This document shows positions 41,269 through 54,100 of a stretch of DNA of 64,000 nucleotides, one piece after another; the first letter of the stretch is position 1, and each line of letters begins with the position of its first letter. The DNA lies in NCBI RefSeq assembly GCF_963259705.1, contig NC_081844.1, forward strand, positions 23,545,715 through 23,609,714. The letters are read 5' to 3'. Position numbers and translations under genes: made by a program. This DNA is from Myotis daubentonii (lineage: Eukaryota > Chordata > Mammalia > Chiroptera > Vespertilionidae). The notes under the pieces were generated by a model that saw only the letters and a program-made list of their open reading frames with translations, was not told the DNA's origin and searched no databases.

Positions 41269-43932
41269 ATGGGGACCTTCGACCTGTGGACAGATTACCT
41301 GGGTTTGGCACGTCTGGTGGGGGCTCTGCGTGGGGAAGAAGAGCCTGAGACCAGGCTGGACCCCCAGCCAGAACCAGTGCCAGGACCAGGGGATCCGAGG
41401 TCCAGCCCGGAACCCTCACCAGCTCCAGAACGCTTGTGCTCTTTCTGCAAACACAACGGCGAGTCCCGGGCCATCTACCAGTCCCACGTGCTCAAGGACG
41501 AGGCGGGCCGGGTGCTGTGCCCCATCCTTCGAGACTACGTGTGCCCCCAGTGCGGTGCCACTAGAGATCGAGCCCACACCCGCCGCTTCTGCCCGCTCAC
41601 CGGCCAAGGCTACACCTCTGTCTACAGCTACACCACCCGCAACTCTGCAGGCAAGAAGTTGGCTCGGTCTGACAAGGCGAGGACACAGGACTCCAGTCAC
41701 CATAGAGGAGGAGGAGCCAGTGCAGGTGGCTGGGGGAAGTCCACTGTGAAGGGGGGATGCCTTTGTTAAGTGGGATTAACCCCAGTACCCACCTCATAGG
41801 GTTGGGGTAGAGAATCTGCGTAGGAACCTTAGTATTCTAGAAGTGTTGCCCAGGTGGGTCAGCTGGGGCTTGACTTTGCTCTGCAGTCTTGGGAAAGGGA
41901 CTCTCCCTCTCTGGGCCCTTGGGGGAAATGCCATCCTTTCCCAGGCACAGGCGACCTGGCATGGAAGCCATGGGGATTAGCAAGCAGTGGGATCTGCGGA
42001 TGGGCACAGCAAGGGCTTGACAGTGGGTGGCTCTGAGGAGCTGTGTGCTCTGAGAGAAGTTGCTCAGACTCTCTGAACCCTAGCTTCCTTATTTCTTACT
42101 CATTTGCTAATAGTTTGTGTGCCTGTTCTATGCCAAGTGCTGGGCTGGGCTAGTGGTGAACAAGATAGATGGAAGAACAGCAGTTAAAACACAGGGTGAT
42201 AGGTGCTGAATGGGGGAGTCTAGAGAAGTACCTGATCCAGATAAGGGGACTCAGGAGGGCTTCCTGGAGGAAGGGACCTCAGGAAGCCTGATTCAGTTTG
42301 GGGGAGAGCTGGAAGTGTGGCCAGGCATTGGGGCTTGTTCAGGAACTTAGGGAGGGGGAGTGTGTGATTGTGTGGTGGAGGGGGAGGTGTCAGAGACTTG
42401 GGGACAAGCCGAAGGGCCTGTAGGGCCTTGTGGGTCACATTAAAGAGCTTGGCCTTGGGCAGCAGGGACCCACAGAAGTGGCAAGACCAGGTGTGTGTGT
42501 TAAGAGTGTGGCTAAGCGGGTGGACCTAGGGGTGGATTTGAGAGTGGTGAAAGCGGCTGGTTCTCCAGGCAGAGGTGTCTGAGGCAGGCCAGAGGGAATG
42601 GCCCAGGGCCCAGGGCAAGGTCAGGCTGGAGGGGAGTTTGCTATGTGGGGGGCAGCCCCATAGAGCACCGGGGACTGTAGCTTAGGCGCAAGCTGCCCTG
42701 GAGCCCCCCCCCCCTCCCCAGGTCCAAGCCCAGTCTCCTCACCTGCATGGCCCCCCACTCTGATCTTGCTCATCAAATGTGGGTCTCACTTCACAAGTTT
42801 GTTTGGGTGAGGCCTGAGCAGCTGCATTTCTAAGCAGCTCCCCAGGAGGTGGCCACGCTGCCAGGCCACGACCATGCAGGCTTTGAGTAGCTTGGGCTTC
42901 AATGACAGCAGTTATCAGAAGAGATGCAAAGGACCTCAGCTCCAGTGGGGTTTTAAGGACAGATCCATTTCAGCGACTTTCTGGGGGTAGTCAGCCAACA
43001 GAGGGGGTTCTTTTTTTAAATTATTGATTTTAGAGAGAGGAAGGCAGAGTGAGAGAGACAAAAAGAAACATCAATGTGAGAGAGAAACATCGACTGGTTG
43101 CCTCACACACACACCCCGACTGGGGGGTGAAACCCACAACGTGGCTGGACCCCCAGCCAGGAATGGAACCCACCACCCTTTGGTGTATGTGAGGACCCTC
43201 CAACCAACTGAGCCACACTGGCCAGGGCACGGGAAGGGGTTCTGATGGGCAGTGTCGCTATGTGGGGACTGTGGGTGGGGACTGCCTCCCATCAGATTGA
43301 GCTCCGTGAGCATGGTGAGCGGGAAGGAGGATCCCAGCCTGTCCCCGCAGCTGCAAAGTGAACATTTTGAAAGAGCGAGCTTGCCTCCAGGAGAAGATAG
43401 TATCCCTGTGCGGTTCAGTGAGGTCCAACTTGGAGGCGCAGGAAGCTGAGGGGACACATGAGATGATGGTCTCAGAATCTTCCTTTTCCCCATTAATTCT
43501 GAGGGAGCAGGAACACTCACCTCCCAGGGTGTGGAGTGAAGGGTGAGGGAGACATCCCTGGCGCAAAAGGGCTGTGGGACGCCGGCCTCCCTGGTAACAC
43601 TCTAGGTATCACAAATACGGGGTCCCCAGGCCCTACGGCCACGAGGGGGCAGCACCACAGGACGGAGTGGGAGTTTTTGCGCTGTTTCTGGGTCTCATAT
43701 GAGGGCTTGACTTGGTCCAGTAATGTGATTTGGGTGCTGTTCCACAACCAGCCTCTGGGTGGCGCCAGAGCCCTGACAGCCCTGTAGGTTGAACCGGTAC
43801 TTTGACCACATGAATCATCGCCTATTATTGTTTTTCTCCTCCCCCTTCCGCTTTTGAAACTCAGGTTCCAAAGGTGCCAGGAAGTCGTCGGGACCTTCGC
43901 CCTCTTCCTGCTACCCCTCCAATTCTGCCTAG
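41269..43932 (+). CDS. NANOS3: NANOS3, RNA-binding CCHC zinc-finger germ-cell protein
   Basis: Translational repressor required for survival of primordial germ cells; Nanos proteins recruit the CCR4-NOT deadenylase and act with Pumilio. Coding exons are 41269-41725 and 43865-43932, joined in phase 1 by a GT-AG intron, giving 174 residues (human 173 in the common isoform). Residues 4-13 ([10 protein letters not shown]) are the N-terminal CNOT1-binding motif. Two CCHC zinc fingers follow: Cys57, Cys60, His73, Cys84 and Cys92, Cys95, His103, Cys108, all present. The tail is Ser/Pro-rich. The start has a strong Kozak context (gccATGG). Reading through the donor would instead add 15 intron-coded residues and stop at 41769. 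The neighbour BRME1 is also germline-expressed. Confidence 0.96.
41820..41960 (-). repeat. MIR SINE fragment (probable)
   Basis: In the NANOS3 intron; contains tcttgggaaagggactctcc, reminiscent of antisense MIR. Weak. Confidence 0.35.
42095..42620 (-). repeat. L2 LINE fragment
   Basis: In the NANOS3 intron. Reads gtgcctgttctatgccaagt, then aggagggcttcctggaggaa and ggccttgtgggtcacattaa, the antisense L2 order. Confidence 0.7.
43012..43228 (-). mobile_element. VES-related SINE
   Basis: In the NANOS3 intron, minus strand; head ctgagccacactggccaggg. It is the only complete SINE between 30.7 and 51.2 kb. Confidence 0.88.
43639..43654 (+). promoter_or_regulatory. CTCF-like motif in the NANOS3 intron
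   Basis: CCACGAGGGGGCAGCA matches the CTCF core and lies about 210 bases before NANOS3 exon 2. Confidence 0.55.
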
Positions 43933-44171
43933 AGGGCAGGTGCGGGGAGGACGCCCGGGATGCAGTCTTCCCCAAGCCTGGGGACTTCTTGAAGGCTGGA
44001 TTTCAGGGAAGATGCATCAGGCAAGGACCCTCCCCTGCACCCCTCCCCCAGCCTGGGCCTTGAATGAGGGAGCAGCGCCAGGAAACACGACCCAAAGAGC
44101 CCTGTGAGGAAGGAGGTGGCCCCGGGACAACCTGCCCTCCCTCCCCAGCCCTGGGCGCCCAGTCAGCTCTC

Positions 44172-44177
44172 AATAAA
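44172..44177 (+). terminator. NANOS3: NANOS3 poly(A) signal
   Basis: AATAAA 240 bases after the NANOS3 stop codon, with G/T-rich sequence following. The 3' UTR is therefore about 260 bases. Confidence 0.75.
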
Positions 44178-44199
44178 TGCTATGAATGGATCAGTGGTC

Positions 44200-45950
44200 A
44201 GATGAGGCTGGTCTTGAGACAGGTTAGTGGGAACAGCTTCGGAGGGGCTGGGGCACCTCTTTTCTCTCCTGGCTGTTAGCCTGCACATGTTCCCGTGATT
44301 CCTACTTTCCCGACTGCTATTTGGATTTCAGTTCACCCTGAGGCTCTGGGGGAGCAGAGAAATGGGAGTGGGCGCCATAGGGTGGCTGTGGGGCTTTGAG
44401 AGGTGGCTCCTTTCCTGGCACTTCTGGGCATGACTTCTGCTGCTGGCATATTTGGGACTTTTTCTGATGTTTTCAAACCCCCTTTCAGCCACTCATAACA
44501 TATTGACATGCTAAATAGGTGGAATCTCACACGCTGGGGGTGAGGGCCTGATATGGGGGGAGAAATGAAGAGACAATTAGACCAAGCCTCCCTCACCCCC
44601 ATTGTCCTCGCCAAGGAGGCCCTCAGTGAATGTTTTCCATCGCACCACAATGCCCCCGTGACTTGGGCCATGGAGTCAATATACCAAGCCCTTCTGGGTG
44701 GGGGCCAGAATGGGACTATGTTGACTATGCCCTGGGGGGTCAGCCAGTTGAGGCCTTGCCCAGGAGTACTAGGAGGTCATCTGGATCTGCTTGGGCAAGA
44801 GAAGGAGATACAGAGCCCTCCCCACCCAGGGACTGTGATCCAGCTCTCCTGGGAAGGGGCTGTGCTCAGAGGAACACCTACCCCTGACTGTCTCCTCCAT
44901 CACTGGAGGTTGTTTCCCTGGCAGGTGGCAAGTGTCCATCCACATTCCCCTAAGTCAGGATGCTGGCCCCCACCCCATCTCCCAGGGATGGGTGGAGGCA
45001 GGATTTGGACTTTGCAGGTCCCCTCTGCCCTTGAACTGGGACCTGGGGCCACCCAGAAGGAGAGTCTGGGATGGGAGCCTGCCCTTGAAGACAGCCTGCT
45101 GCCTAGGCTTGGAGGGGGAGAATGGAGGCCAAAAACACCACAGAGAGCAGTCCAAAGGGTCTTCAAATTGAATTAGGGACACAACATCCCAGGCACTGCC
45201 AGCTGCTGCGTACTGCCAAGGGCAGAGCTCCTAGGGTTTGGACACACTGGACAAACTGGCATGTCCTGGCGGGGTCAAGGAAGGAGAGGTGAAAGGGGAC
45301 CCTGATCTGACTTGCTCCCCTCCTGAATAGTCTCCGAGGGTGTAGGCAGTGGGAGGGGTGCTCTGCCATGGCCCTAGAAGTCTGGGTGAGGGAGTCACTG
45401 GCAGAGCCACTAATAAAGGGACAGGTCTGGTCCACCTGGTGGTGACCAATTTCATAGAAATAGCTTTTTTTCTGAGAAATGGGTTTGATGACAGTGTCTG
45501 GGGCTGCTTCTGATGCTACCTTGGGGGCTGTGGTCAGGCTTGTGGGGGATGAGGTGTGCAGTGACCCCTCCTTGACATCCTGTCTTAATAACAACCCCCC
45601 AGGACTGCCTCCTTCCGGTCTGGGGCTTCAAAGCAGCTTGTCTCATGGAGAACAGACAGGGCCACTGAGCACGGGGAAAAAACACCTCTCCAGGTGAGTC
45701 CTGTGGGCTCACTGCCTCACAGGTGCTGGCGTGGGTGCCTCAATGGGCCCACACAGCCACCCGCTCCCAGGGAATCCCACACACTCGGGATCTCGTGCGG
45801 ACACCCTGACCTGTGTCCCAGCAATAGCCCTACTTGCCCTCCTAGGGAGGATGAGAAGCAAAAGGGGAAAGAGGCAGTTAGGTTTGTGGGCCGAATATCA
45901 AGGAACCCAAAGGCTTCAACCTTCAAACAGCAGGTCCGGGGCCTTGCTGG
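44200..45950. other. NANOS3-BRME1 tail-to-tail spacer
   Basis: Unique sequence between two converging genes. No exon, SINE or RNA gene recognised. Confidence 0.5.
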
Positions 45951-45957
45951 GGAATCA

Positions 45958-45963
45958 TTTATT
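45958..45963 (-). terminator. BRME1: BRME1 poly(A) signal
   Basis: AATAAA on the minus strand, 553 bases downstream of the BRME1 stop codon. Confidence 0.6.
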
Positions 45964-46515
45964 AGTGCTCTTCCCAAAATAAATAAAATGGAAATCCAGA
46001 GAGAGACAAACGCACAACCAACAAAGGGGGCCCTTTTTCCTCCAGGAAAGAAACAAATTCTGAACCTGCCATAACCTCAGCTAAGGAGCCAAAATTTGCA
46101 AACCCAGATAAACATCTGGGTGGCTCTGGGCCCTGCTCCTGGGGCCCCAGCCCGCCTCCACTTCCCCCTGCAGCCTCAGCCTCTCGGGGAGCAGGTTCCC
46201 TCCCCATACAGACTCCAGAGGGCTGCTGTGGACCCAGGGTTTCCCAGGGAGGCTGACTTCCAGGTCGGCTAAAGGGCAGTTTCTGGGGCCCACTAGGACC
46301 CGCTGGAGCATCTTGGGGATAACAAAGTACCAGGGGTAACAAAATACCAGGAGCAACATCAGGGACTGAAGGCTTTCCGGGGTCTGCAGGGGGATTGTTG
46401 ACAGCTCTGTGGCAGGAACATCAGGCACTTCTGGGGCCAGGGTTTGAACAAAACATACATCCATGGGAGGGGTAAGCCCTGCACACAGTCCCCCAGCTTC
46501 CCCATTCGGAAGCAT

Positions 46516-46666
46516 CTACAAATCCCGCCAGGGTTGCTCCCCTCTCGGGAGAGCCCCAGCCCCCTTTGATGTGTAGGGCATGGGGGCTTTCCCTGCAGGC
46601 TTTGCCTTCCGGTAGTTGAGGCGCTTGAATGCTTCCAGGTCCCGGTGGGCATTCATGATCAGCCGG
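46516..46666 (-). CDS. BRME1: BRME1 terminal coding exon
   Basis: Encodes the C-terminal 49 residues after the acceptor tattcttgcag. The helix ([19 protein letters not shown]) belongs to the HSF2BP-binding region known for this protein. Confidence 0.94.
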
Positions 46667-48153
46667 CTGCAAGAATATGCTGGCTTGACTATGAGGCAGA
46701 GCAGGACACACCCACACTCCTGTTTGCACATTCTCACAGAGGCTCACACACTCTCAGACACACATGCACAATCAGAATCAACCTGTTACAGAGTGGACCA
46801 CTGACTGTCCCAGGCCCTCTCTAGAGCCTAACAAGTCTATAAAGGATGAATCTATGACGTAATAGGTGAGAGCCCAGGAGGAGTGACACTTTTTGGAGGT
46901 CTTTGATGGGAGGTCTGGGCGGCTGTAGGGTGCCTCCTTGCTGCCACACTGGTTTTCCCATCCCACTGCCTGTCCTATCCATCCCCTCTTACTTCAGGTT
47001 GGAGAGTTCAATAATGAGGCCGCGCATGGTATTGGTTGCGTCCTCCATCCTGGTGGCTTCACGGGGCTTGATCCCCTTGTGGGTACTGTAGGGAAAGGAA
47101 GATAAGAGGCCTGACCTCAACAGGCAGCTCCACCAAACACCATTCTGGGGGGCTTTCGCTGGGCCTTCAGCTGTCTGCTTTCCCAGATATTAAGCTACTG
47201 CGGGCAGAGCTCTGATGGCCAACCCAGCTGGATCGATTGCCAAAAGCACACCCAGAATCCAGCCACCTCTCCCCACCAGTCTCCCCAGACCCTGCGCCTA
47301 CAGCTTGTCTCCCATGCAGTATGGGGTGAAGGGCTGTGAAAATGGTCACTGCACCATCTGCTGGCCCCTCCAGCCCCCATCCCCTCCCTCTCGTCCCTGC
47401 CTTCCCTCCAGCCACAAGATGAATTCCTGGCCTTTCCCTGAGTACCTCTTAGGGCTCTGGAATGTTCTCTCCCAAATGTCTCCTTCTTGAGGGGGATTGG
47501 GGGAATACTTTTCTGATCACTGAGTTAAAATTTTAACCTCTTCCCCACTGACTTTTTCTCCCTAACACTCTGCCATCTGCTTATCTAATTTGCTTGTCTC
47601 TCTCTCACCCTGCCTGCCCCATCCAATGTGCAGTAGATGGTGGCTTCATGTTTTGTCCTGTCCCACGCTGCCTGCCCAGTGCCCAGTGCCCAGTGCCCAG
47701 AACAGTTTCTGGAAGAGCCGGCACTGGATGGTGTTAACCTCTATGGGAGCGGTGGATGTGCCACAGCACCCACTGTATCTAACATGTGGCCTGCGGGTGC
47801 TGGCAGAGGGTCGTCCTCCTGGCCTCCAGTCAACAGCTTTCCCCAAATCACACCAGACCCGGGCATGGCAGCACCTCCTGGTCCTTCACTACAGGATCTC
47901 TGTTCTGCTCCACCTGCTGCTGTCACCCAAGATGGCTGGCTGACCTTGGCCTTAGCTTCTTTTGTGTCTTACTCACCATGGGCCATGACCGCAGGCCCTG
48001 CCCTGGGGGCCTTCCAGATGTCCATGTGGGGTCACATCGCCCAGCAAGGACATCAGACTCAGACGCGATTCCCCCTCCTCTTTGCTCAAACAATGGTGGG
48101 GCCATTTTGACTGAATGGCCTCTGGTACTTGTGCAGGGTGTGTGTGTGTGTGT

Positions 48154-48195
<42 letters not shown>

Positions 48196-51100
48196 CTAGT
48201 ACAATAGGTACTAGTGACAAAGCTTATGCAAGGGAAGAAGGCAAAAACATGCTACCTTATCCCTGGAGGAGGAGGAGGAGGCGGGAAAGAAAAACTCACC
48301 CAGGGTTGCACCCCTAGTCCCTCTTCCACACTTGCTAGACGGAAACAGAAGCTTGGCCATAAATAATTGATAAGGCACCGCCTCTGCAGAGAGGCCTGTA
48401 ACAGGAGAGGATGGCCACCCAGTGCTTGCCCCGGCAGGGCGGGAGAAAGGACTGGAGGGAGATGACAGGCTGTGAGAGCCTCTGGAGTAAGGGGAGAGGA
48501 CACCCTCGTCCCACACACACACACTCCTCAGGTGGAGGGACAGTGCACCCAGTGGCCTGCCTGGGGCACAGAGCCAAGTGGGAAGTGAGGAGACAAGCCA
48601 GGTCAGACCCTGGGCCAGAACTGGGACCGCCCAAGATCGGCCCGGTCAAGGTTCTTAGCTGTTTCACTGAGGAGATTCAGGGAAAGTTCTAGACCTTTTC
48701 TCCAGAAAAATGCACACACTGAATTCAAACAACCCACAGAACCAGGGGCACCAACAGGGGTCCCGGGAGAGATGCTTGTTTGGGTGCAGATGGCTGGTGA
48801 CCAGTTTTCCACCTGCGGGGAGCCGGGGACACACACAGTCTGAAGGACAGAACTCAGCTCCCTTACTGGATTGAGGAAAGCGAGGCCCAGTGAGGGAGAG
48901 CCAGGCCCCCTCATCAGCAAAATGGGAGCTCACAGGGCTGGGGCGGGGGGTGGAGATCATGGCAGCTCAGTGCCAGGAAAGCAGTGACACTCCCTCTCTA
49001 AAGGGAAGACCCCCCCTAGATGAGGGTCCTGGGGTGGCCTCCCACCTGGCCTACCTTGGCTGAGACTCGATGAGGGGGCCTCCTTCAGTACTCAGGCTGG
49101 TGCCAGGCCAGCAAGGGCCCACCCCGCTCCCTGCAGGAAACTGGAAAGAGAGCACATGTGTGAGCAGTTACCCTGCACAGGAAAGGAAAGGAAAGTCACA
49201 CAGGAAACGTCTGTGCCCCTGGGGCCACGGCAGGAACACCGAGGCTGGAACTCCTGGAGGAAAAGTGGTTAGACCTGGGGGCCACCAGCTGGGCTGCTCT
49301 TGCCATCACTCCTCAGAAAGAGAGCAGACAGGGAACCACGGGCCTGCACCTTCCAACAAGCTGCCCTAAGCCTTGGGGGCTCCAGCCACACATTCTCTGT
49401 GCATCCTGCAGTATCTAGAAAGGCACAGAGAGGACCCCTGGGTGCAGCGACTGTAGCAAGGTGGGCATCAGTGTTGAAGGGAAGGGGTCAGCCAGATAAG
49501 CCACACATTTTATGTCAGAAAAAGATCTTGCAAATCTATTGCAAAGGAAAAATTCATACTTAATAGGGGAGAGAGCCAAATAACCCGGAGAAGCTTAAGT
49601 CTCTAAATATCGACAGTGTTTTAATTTTTGTGGAAAATGTCAGGCTCAATCACGGGGTGACATGTGTCCCAGGGAAAGAGGAAAGAGGCCGGGGGTGGGG
49701 GTGGGGGCAGCAGCTTAGCCCAGAGCCTCTTTTAAGGAGACCAAAGTCTTGGGGTTGGAAAGGCGCCTGTTCTAGGGACATGCTCTTCCCTGATGGAGTG
49801 GGGACAGGGTGAAGGATTGAGCTACACTAGCAAAGAAGTACCTGAAAAACTGCCTGTAGCCAGTGGTTCTCACCTGGGGATGACTCCATCCCCAGGAGAC
49901 ACTTCACAATGTCTGGGGACATTCTTGGTTGTCACGACTGGGGAAGAAGGTGCTACTGGCATCTGGGTGGAGGCCAGAGATGCTACTCAACATGCTACAG
50001 TGCACAGGACAGTCCCCACCACCAGAACGAGCTGGCCCTGAATGCCAGCAGTGCCAGCTGGGGTCTCTGCTGCAGACAATAATTCAGTGTCTCCAGCATC
50101 TGGCTATTTCATGCAGGCAACTCTCACTTAAAAGACCACATATTCACCCAACTCACTGCACTGTTCCTGGCCACAGGAATATTCTCTCGCCCACCAGGAT
50201 TGTGTAAATGTCGGTCACAACAAAAGTGTTTCTGAACATGCCAGGGTCAGAGCTGTAGGCCCCTGAAAGGGACCTGGGACTCAGCTTTGATGCTCCTTAA
50301 TGCAGCAGTGTATGGAGGCTCCACAGCTCTGGGGTGAGTATCATGTCCCAAGGGAGCTGTTGTAGAAGAAAACACCAGTTTCCTGTGAGGGGACCTGGGT
50401 TTGAAGCTGGTCAGTCACCGCTGTGTAACCTCTGAGTCTCTGAGTGGCTTCACCTGACGCGGCACCCACCACCGTGCCTGGTGAGGCTGCCCTCCCTCCA
50501 TCTGTGCTGCACCTAAGTGTCCCTACCCACCTGGCCTTCCTGCCAAGGGCTATCAGAATCTTCCCATGAGAATTTGCTTGTGCCTGGGTCACCCCAACTT
50601 GTTCAGGAACGCCCAATATCTAAACGAAACTCATCTGGGCGTTGGCAGCCTTGTTAAGGCAGAGCCTACTCCCCTGGGGCACCTGTCAGGTCTGACCACC
50701 TGGCTGTCTGCCCAGGGCCCCCCCACTGCTGACTCTCAAGTGCACAGTCACTGGCAGCCTGTCCGGAAGGGCTCGCTCTTTTGCCTGCTGGCTGCCACCA
50801 AATGTCCCAACTGCTTCCCCAGCTTTCTCCCTTAGCCACTGCCCAAGAGGCCAGAGACTGGGAGTAACTTAGACGGCATTTCCTTCCGAGTGAGGAGTTT
50901 GCACTTTTCAAGAAACAAGGCTCCAATTCTAAAATTTCAGCTGTTCCCAGGAGATCGTGTTCTAACTCTGCACTGTGACCTACTTTCCATGATCTTGCTC
51001 ATCTGGTGATCATGAGACAGGTGCAGGAGGAGCCAGGGCCCGGACAGCCCAGGGAGGGCCAGGTCTGAAATCGCCTCACAGGTGAGCACTGTGGAGGGCC

Positions 51101-54100
51101 AGAATGCAGTGGAGACCACCTTCGCTCAACCCAGTCACGCTCCCTCCGCCCTCAGAACGGCTGGCTTTCTTCAGCTGGGCACCCGATGGGATCCTGTGCT
51201 TGTTTGGGAGCTGTGTCACATGCAGACTCTTTAAGTTCCAAAATGAAAGGGTACAAAAATGCTCACTCTGGCCCTAGCTGGTTTGGCTCAGTGGATAGAG
51301 TGTCGGCTTGTGGACTGAAGGGTCCCAGGTTCAATTCTGGTCAGGGGCAATTCTGGTCTGGGGCAGGCTCGATCCCCAGTGGGGGGCGTGCAGAAGGCAG
51401 CCAATCAATGATTTTCTCTCATCATTGATGTTTCTATCTCTTTCTATCTCCCTCTCCCTCCCTCTCCCTTCCTCTCTGCAATCAATAAAAATATATATTT
51501 TTAAAAAATGCTCACTCTGGGAGAGGTAGGCGGGAACAGTGCTACTGAAAACCTCAGGGGAGCAGGGACCATGCAGGCTCTTGACAAGCATGTATTGAAT
51601 ACATTTTTTGGGGAAAATATCTTCACAGGAACAGCTGAAAAAACAGGCCATCGTTTGTAAAGGGAGTTGGACTCCACATTCTGGGATGGGGTGGCTGAGG
51701 CATAGGTGTAGAATCAGGATAATCTGGATGCAGACTCGGCCTCCTCCCCTCCTGGCTGTGTCACCTCTGGCAGGTGCCCAACCCAGTGTGTGGAAAGAGA
51801 ACCGAGAACCACCTACCTCTCAGAGCACCACTGCAAAGCACTTAGCCCAGGCTCAGGTGTGCCACCAGCCAGGGACATGGAGCCTACTCTGGGAGCAGGG
51901 CTCAAGCAAGGCTGCCACCTGCCCTGACAGGTGAACGCCAGGGCTGGCAGAGGCTCATTGGGCAGCTTTCCCACTGCCTGTCACGCAGGCAGCCCCAGCA
52001 TAAAATCAAAATTCCATACATATGTTTGGCACAGGCCCCTCATGGAAAAGCAGGTCTTTCTTTCTGGAAAATCACAGACTCCACACATCCACTGAAGTTG
52101 CAACTCAGACCCCCTAGACTCGTCTGCCATAGAAACAGACTACCACACGCCCCATCTTCCCCCACCACTGGGTGGTTTGGACGAGAGCCTGTGGACACTG
52201 GCACCTGTTCTGGGATGGTCTGGCTGTAACTTAAGGAAGCTCTTACCTGCTCAGGTGGGGCTTCAAAGTTGAGGGCTTCCAGGGCATCCTGTATCTGGCT
52301 GTCTGGCAGGAAGTCAAGTTCCAAGGCGGCCTGGTCTGCAGGGTCAGGATGCTTGGGCTGGCCTGCCGGGCCTGCAGGGGCATCTGGGCTGCCCTGGTGG
52401 GCCCTGGCATCCGGGGGAGGACCAACTGCTGTTTCTCTGCGCAATGGTGGAACAGAGGCTCCAAGGGACAGACTGAACCCCCCAAAGTCTTGTTCATGGC
52501 TCTGGCTACCTAATTCGGCTGCCTTTTCACCTGAGGGCTGTGACAACAAAGACAACGCGCACACACCTCCCAGCCCTTCTTGACCCAGGTCTGGTACCTG
52601 TGTCTGACCAACAACTGGGTCAATTTCTGAGGCTACAGGACTGGGACATCCAGCACCTACTGAGGGCTCTTGGGTCTCATGAGCCAGAACCAGGGAGGCT
52701 GCAGGGCCCCTGGAGACATCACCAGGGGGGTCGGCCTCCCACCCTTCCTCTCCTCTGCTTTCTGTGGTCTCCCCAGCGAGAGGCGGGCCTGTGAGCAGGG
52801 CCCCGCTATGGCCTCCATCAGGGGCCTTCCCGCTGGGAGAGGCAGGTGCCTGGGTGTTAGCCTTCTCATCTGGCCCCGTCAACCCCAGAGCCCTCTGTTC
52901 TGACTTGGTGGGGTCTGTGCCCACATCTGTGATGACACTGATCCTAAGGGAGGAGTGTCTGGGGCTGCTACAGCGCCCTCCTGCTTCCTTGCCAACCCTG
53001 CCGAGTATCTGCAGGGGGTCAGGTGGGGCCTGGGCTGCAGATCCTGGCTCTGAGCCCTGAGTGACCAGGCCTAGGACGCTGTCTCCTTTCTCCTGGTCAG
53101 TCCCTGTTCCCCCTTGGCCACCTTCCTCCTGTGGGACTCCTTGGTCTGGCTCCTTCTCCTCAGCACCACTGCTTGGCAGATGCCCTTTCTGGCTGAGATC
53201 ACCTGGAATCCAACCCCCCTCTGTGCTTCCAGCATCTGGCAAATCGGTCCCTTGTTTCAACAGACAGTCCTGGCTGGCACTCTCTGAAACCAAGGGCACC
53301 ATCCCCCATTCTGAAGAAATGTCATTGGAGACCTCAGGCTGAGAATCCCCCCTGCTGGACACAGGTGTTACAGCGCTTTGGACACTGTGCTTGGAGTGGG
53401 TGCCATCTGTTTGCGTCTGGTCTCCTGGCTCCCAGGCCTCCAAGATAGTGAGCTCTGGGGACTCCTGCCACGGCTGGCTTCCTGCCTGCTGGGCACTGGG
53501 CTCTGGTGGTGTCTCCTGTGTAGAGAGAAAGGCTCAGCCTCAGGCCTTCAATAACCAACCACTCTGAAGGTTTTTCTAGTTGTTACTGCCCCTGTACAAA
53601 GTCTCAGACACTGTGCAGACCACTGAAGGGATCAGTACAGTAATTCCGTCTTATCCATGGGGGATGCGTTCCAAGACCCCCAGTGGATGCCTGAAACTGC
53701 AGATAGTACTGAACCCTGTATATACTATGTTTTTTCCTATAAATACATGCCTATGATAAAGTTATATTTCAAATTAGGCACCATAAGAGATTAACAACAA
53801 TAATTAATGATAAAATAGGACAATTATAACAGTACACTGTAATAAAAGTTATATGAATGGCTTTGAGGCCATTACTGAGTAAAATAAAGGTTACTTGAAT
53901 ACAAACACCGTGATACCACAGCAGTCAATCTGATAACGCAAACGGCTGCTAAGTGACTGATGGGAAGGGAGCATATGCAGGGTGGAGCCACTGGACAAAG
54001 GGACGATTCATGTCCCAGGCAGGACGGTGTGAGATTTCATCACATTACTCAGGACGGCATGCAATTTAAAACTTATGAATTGTTTATTTCTGTATTTTCT

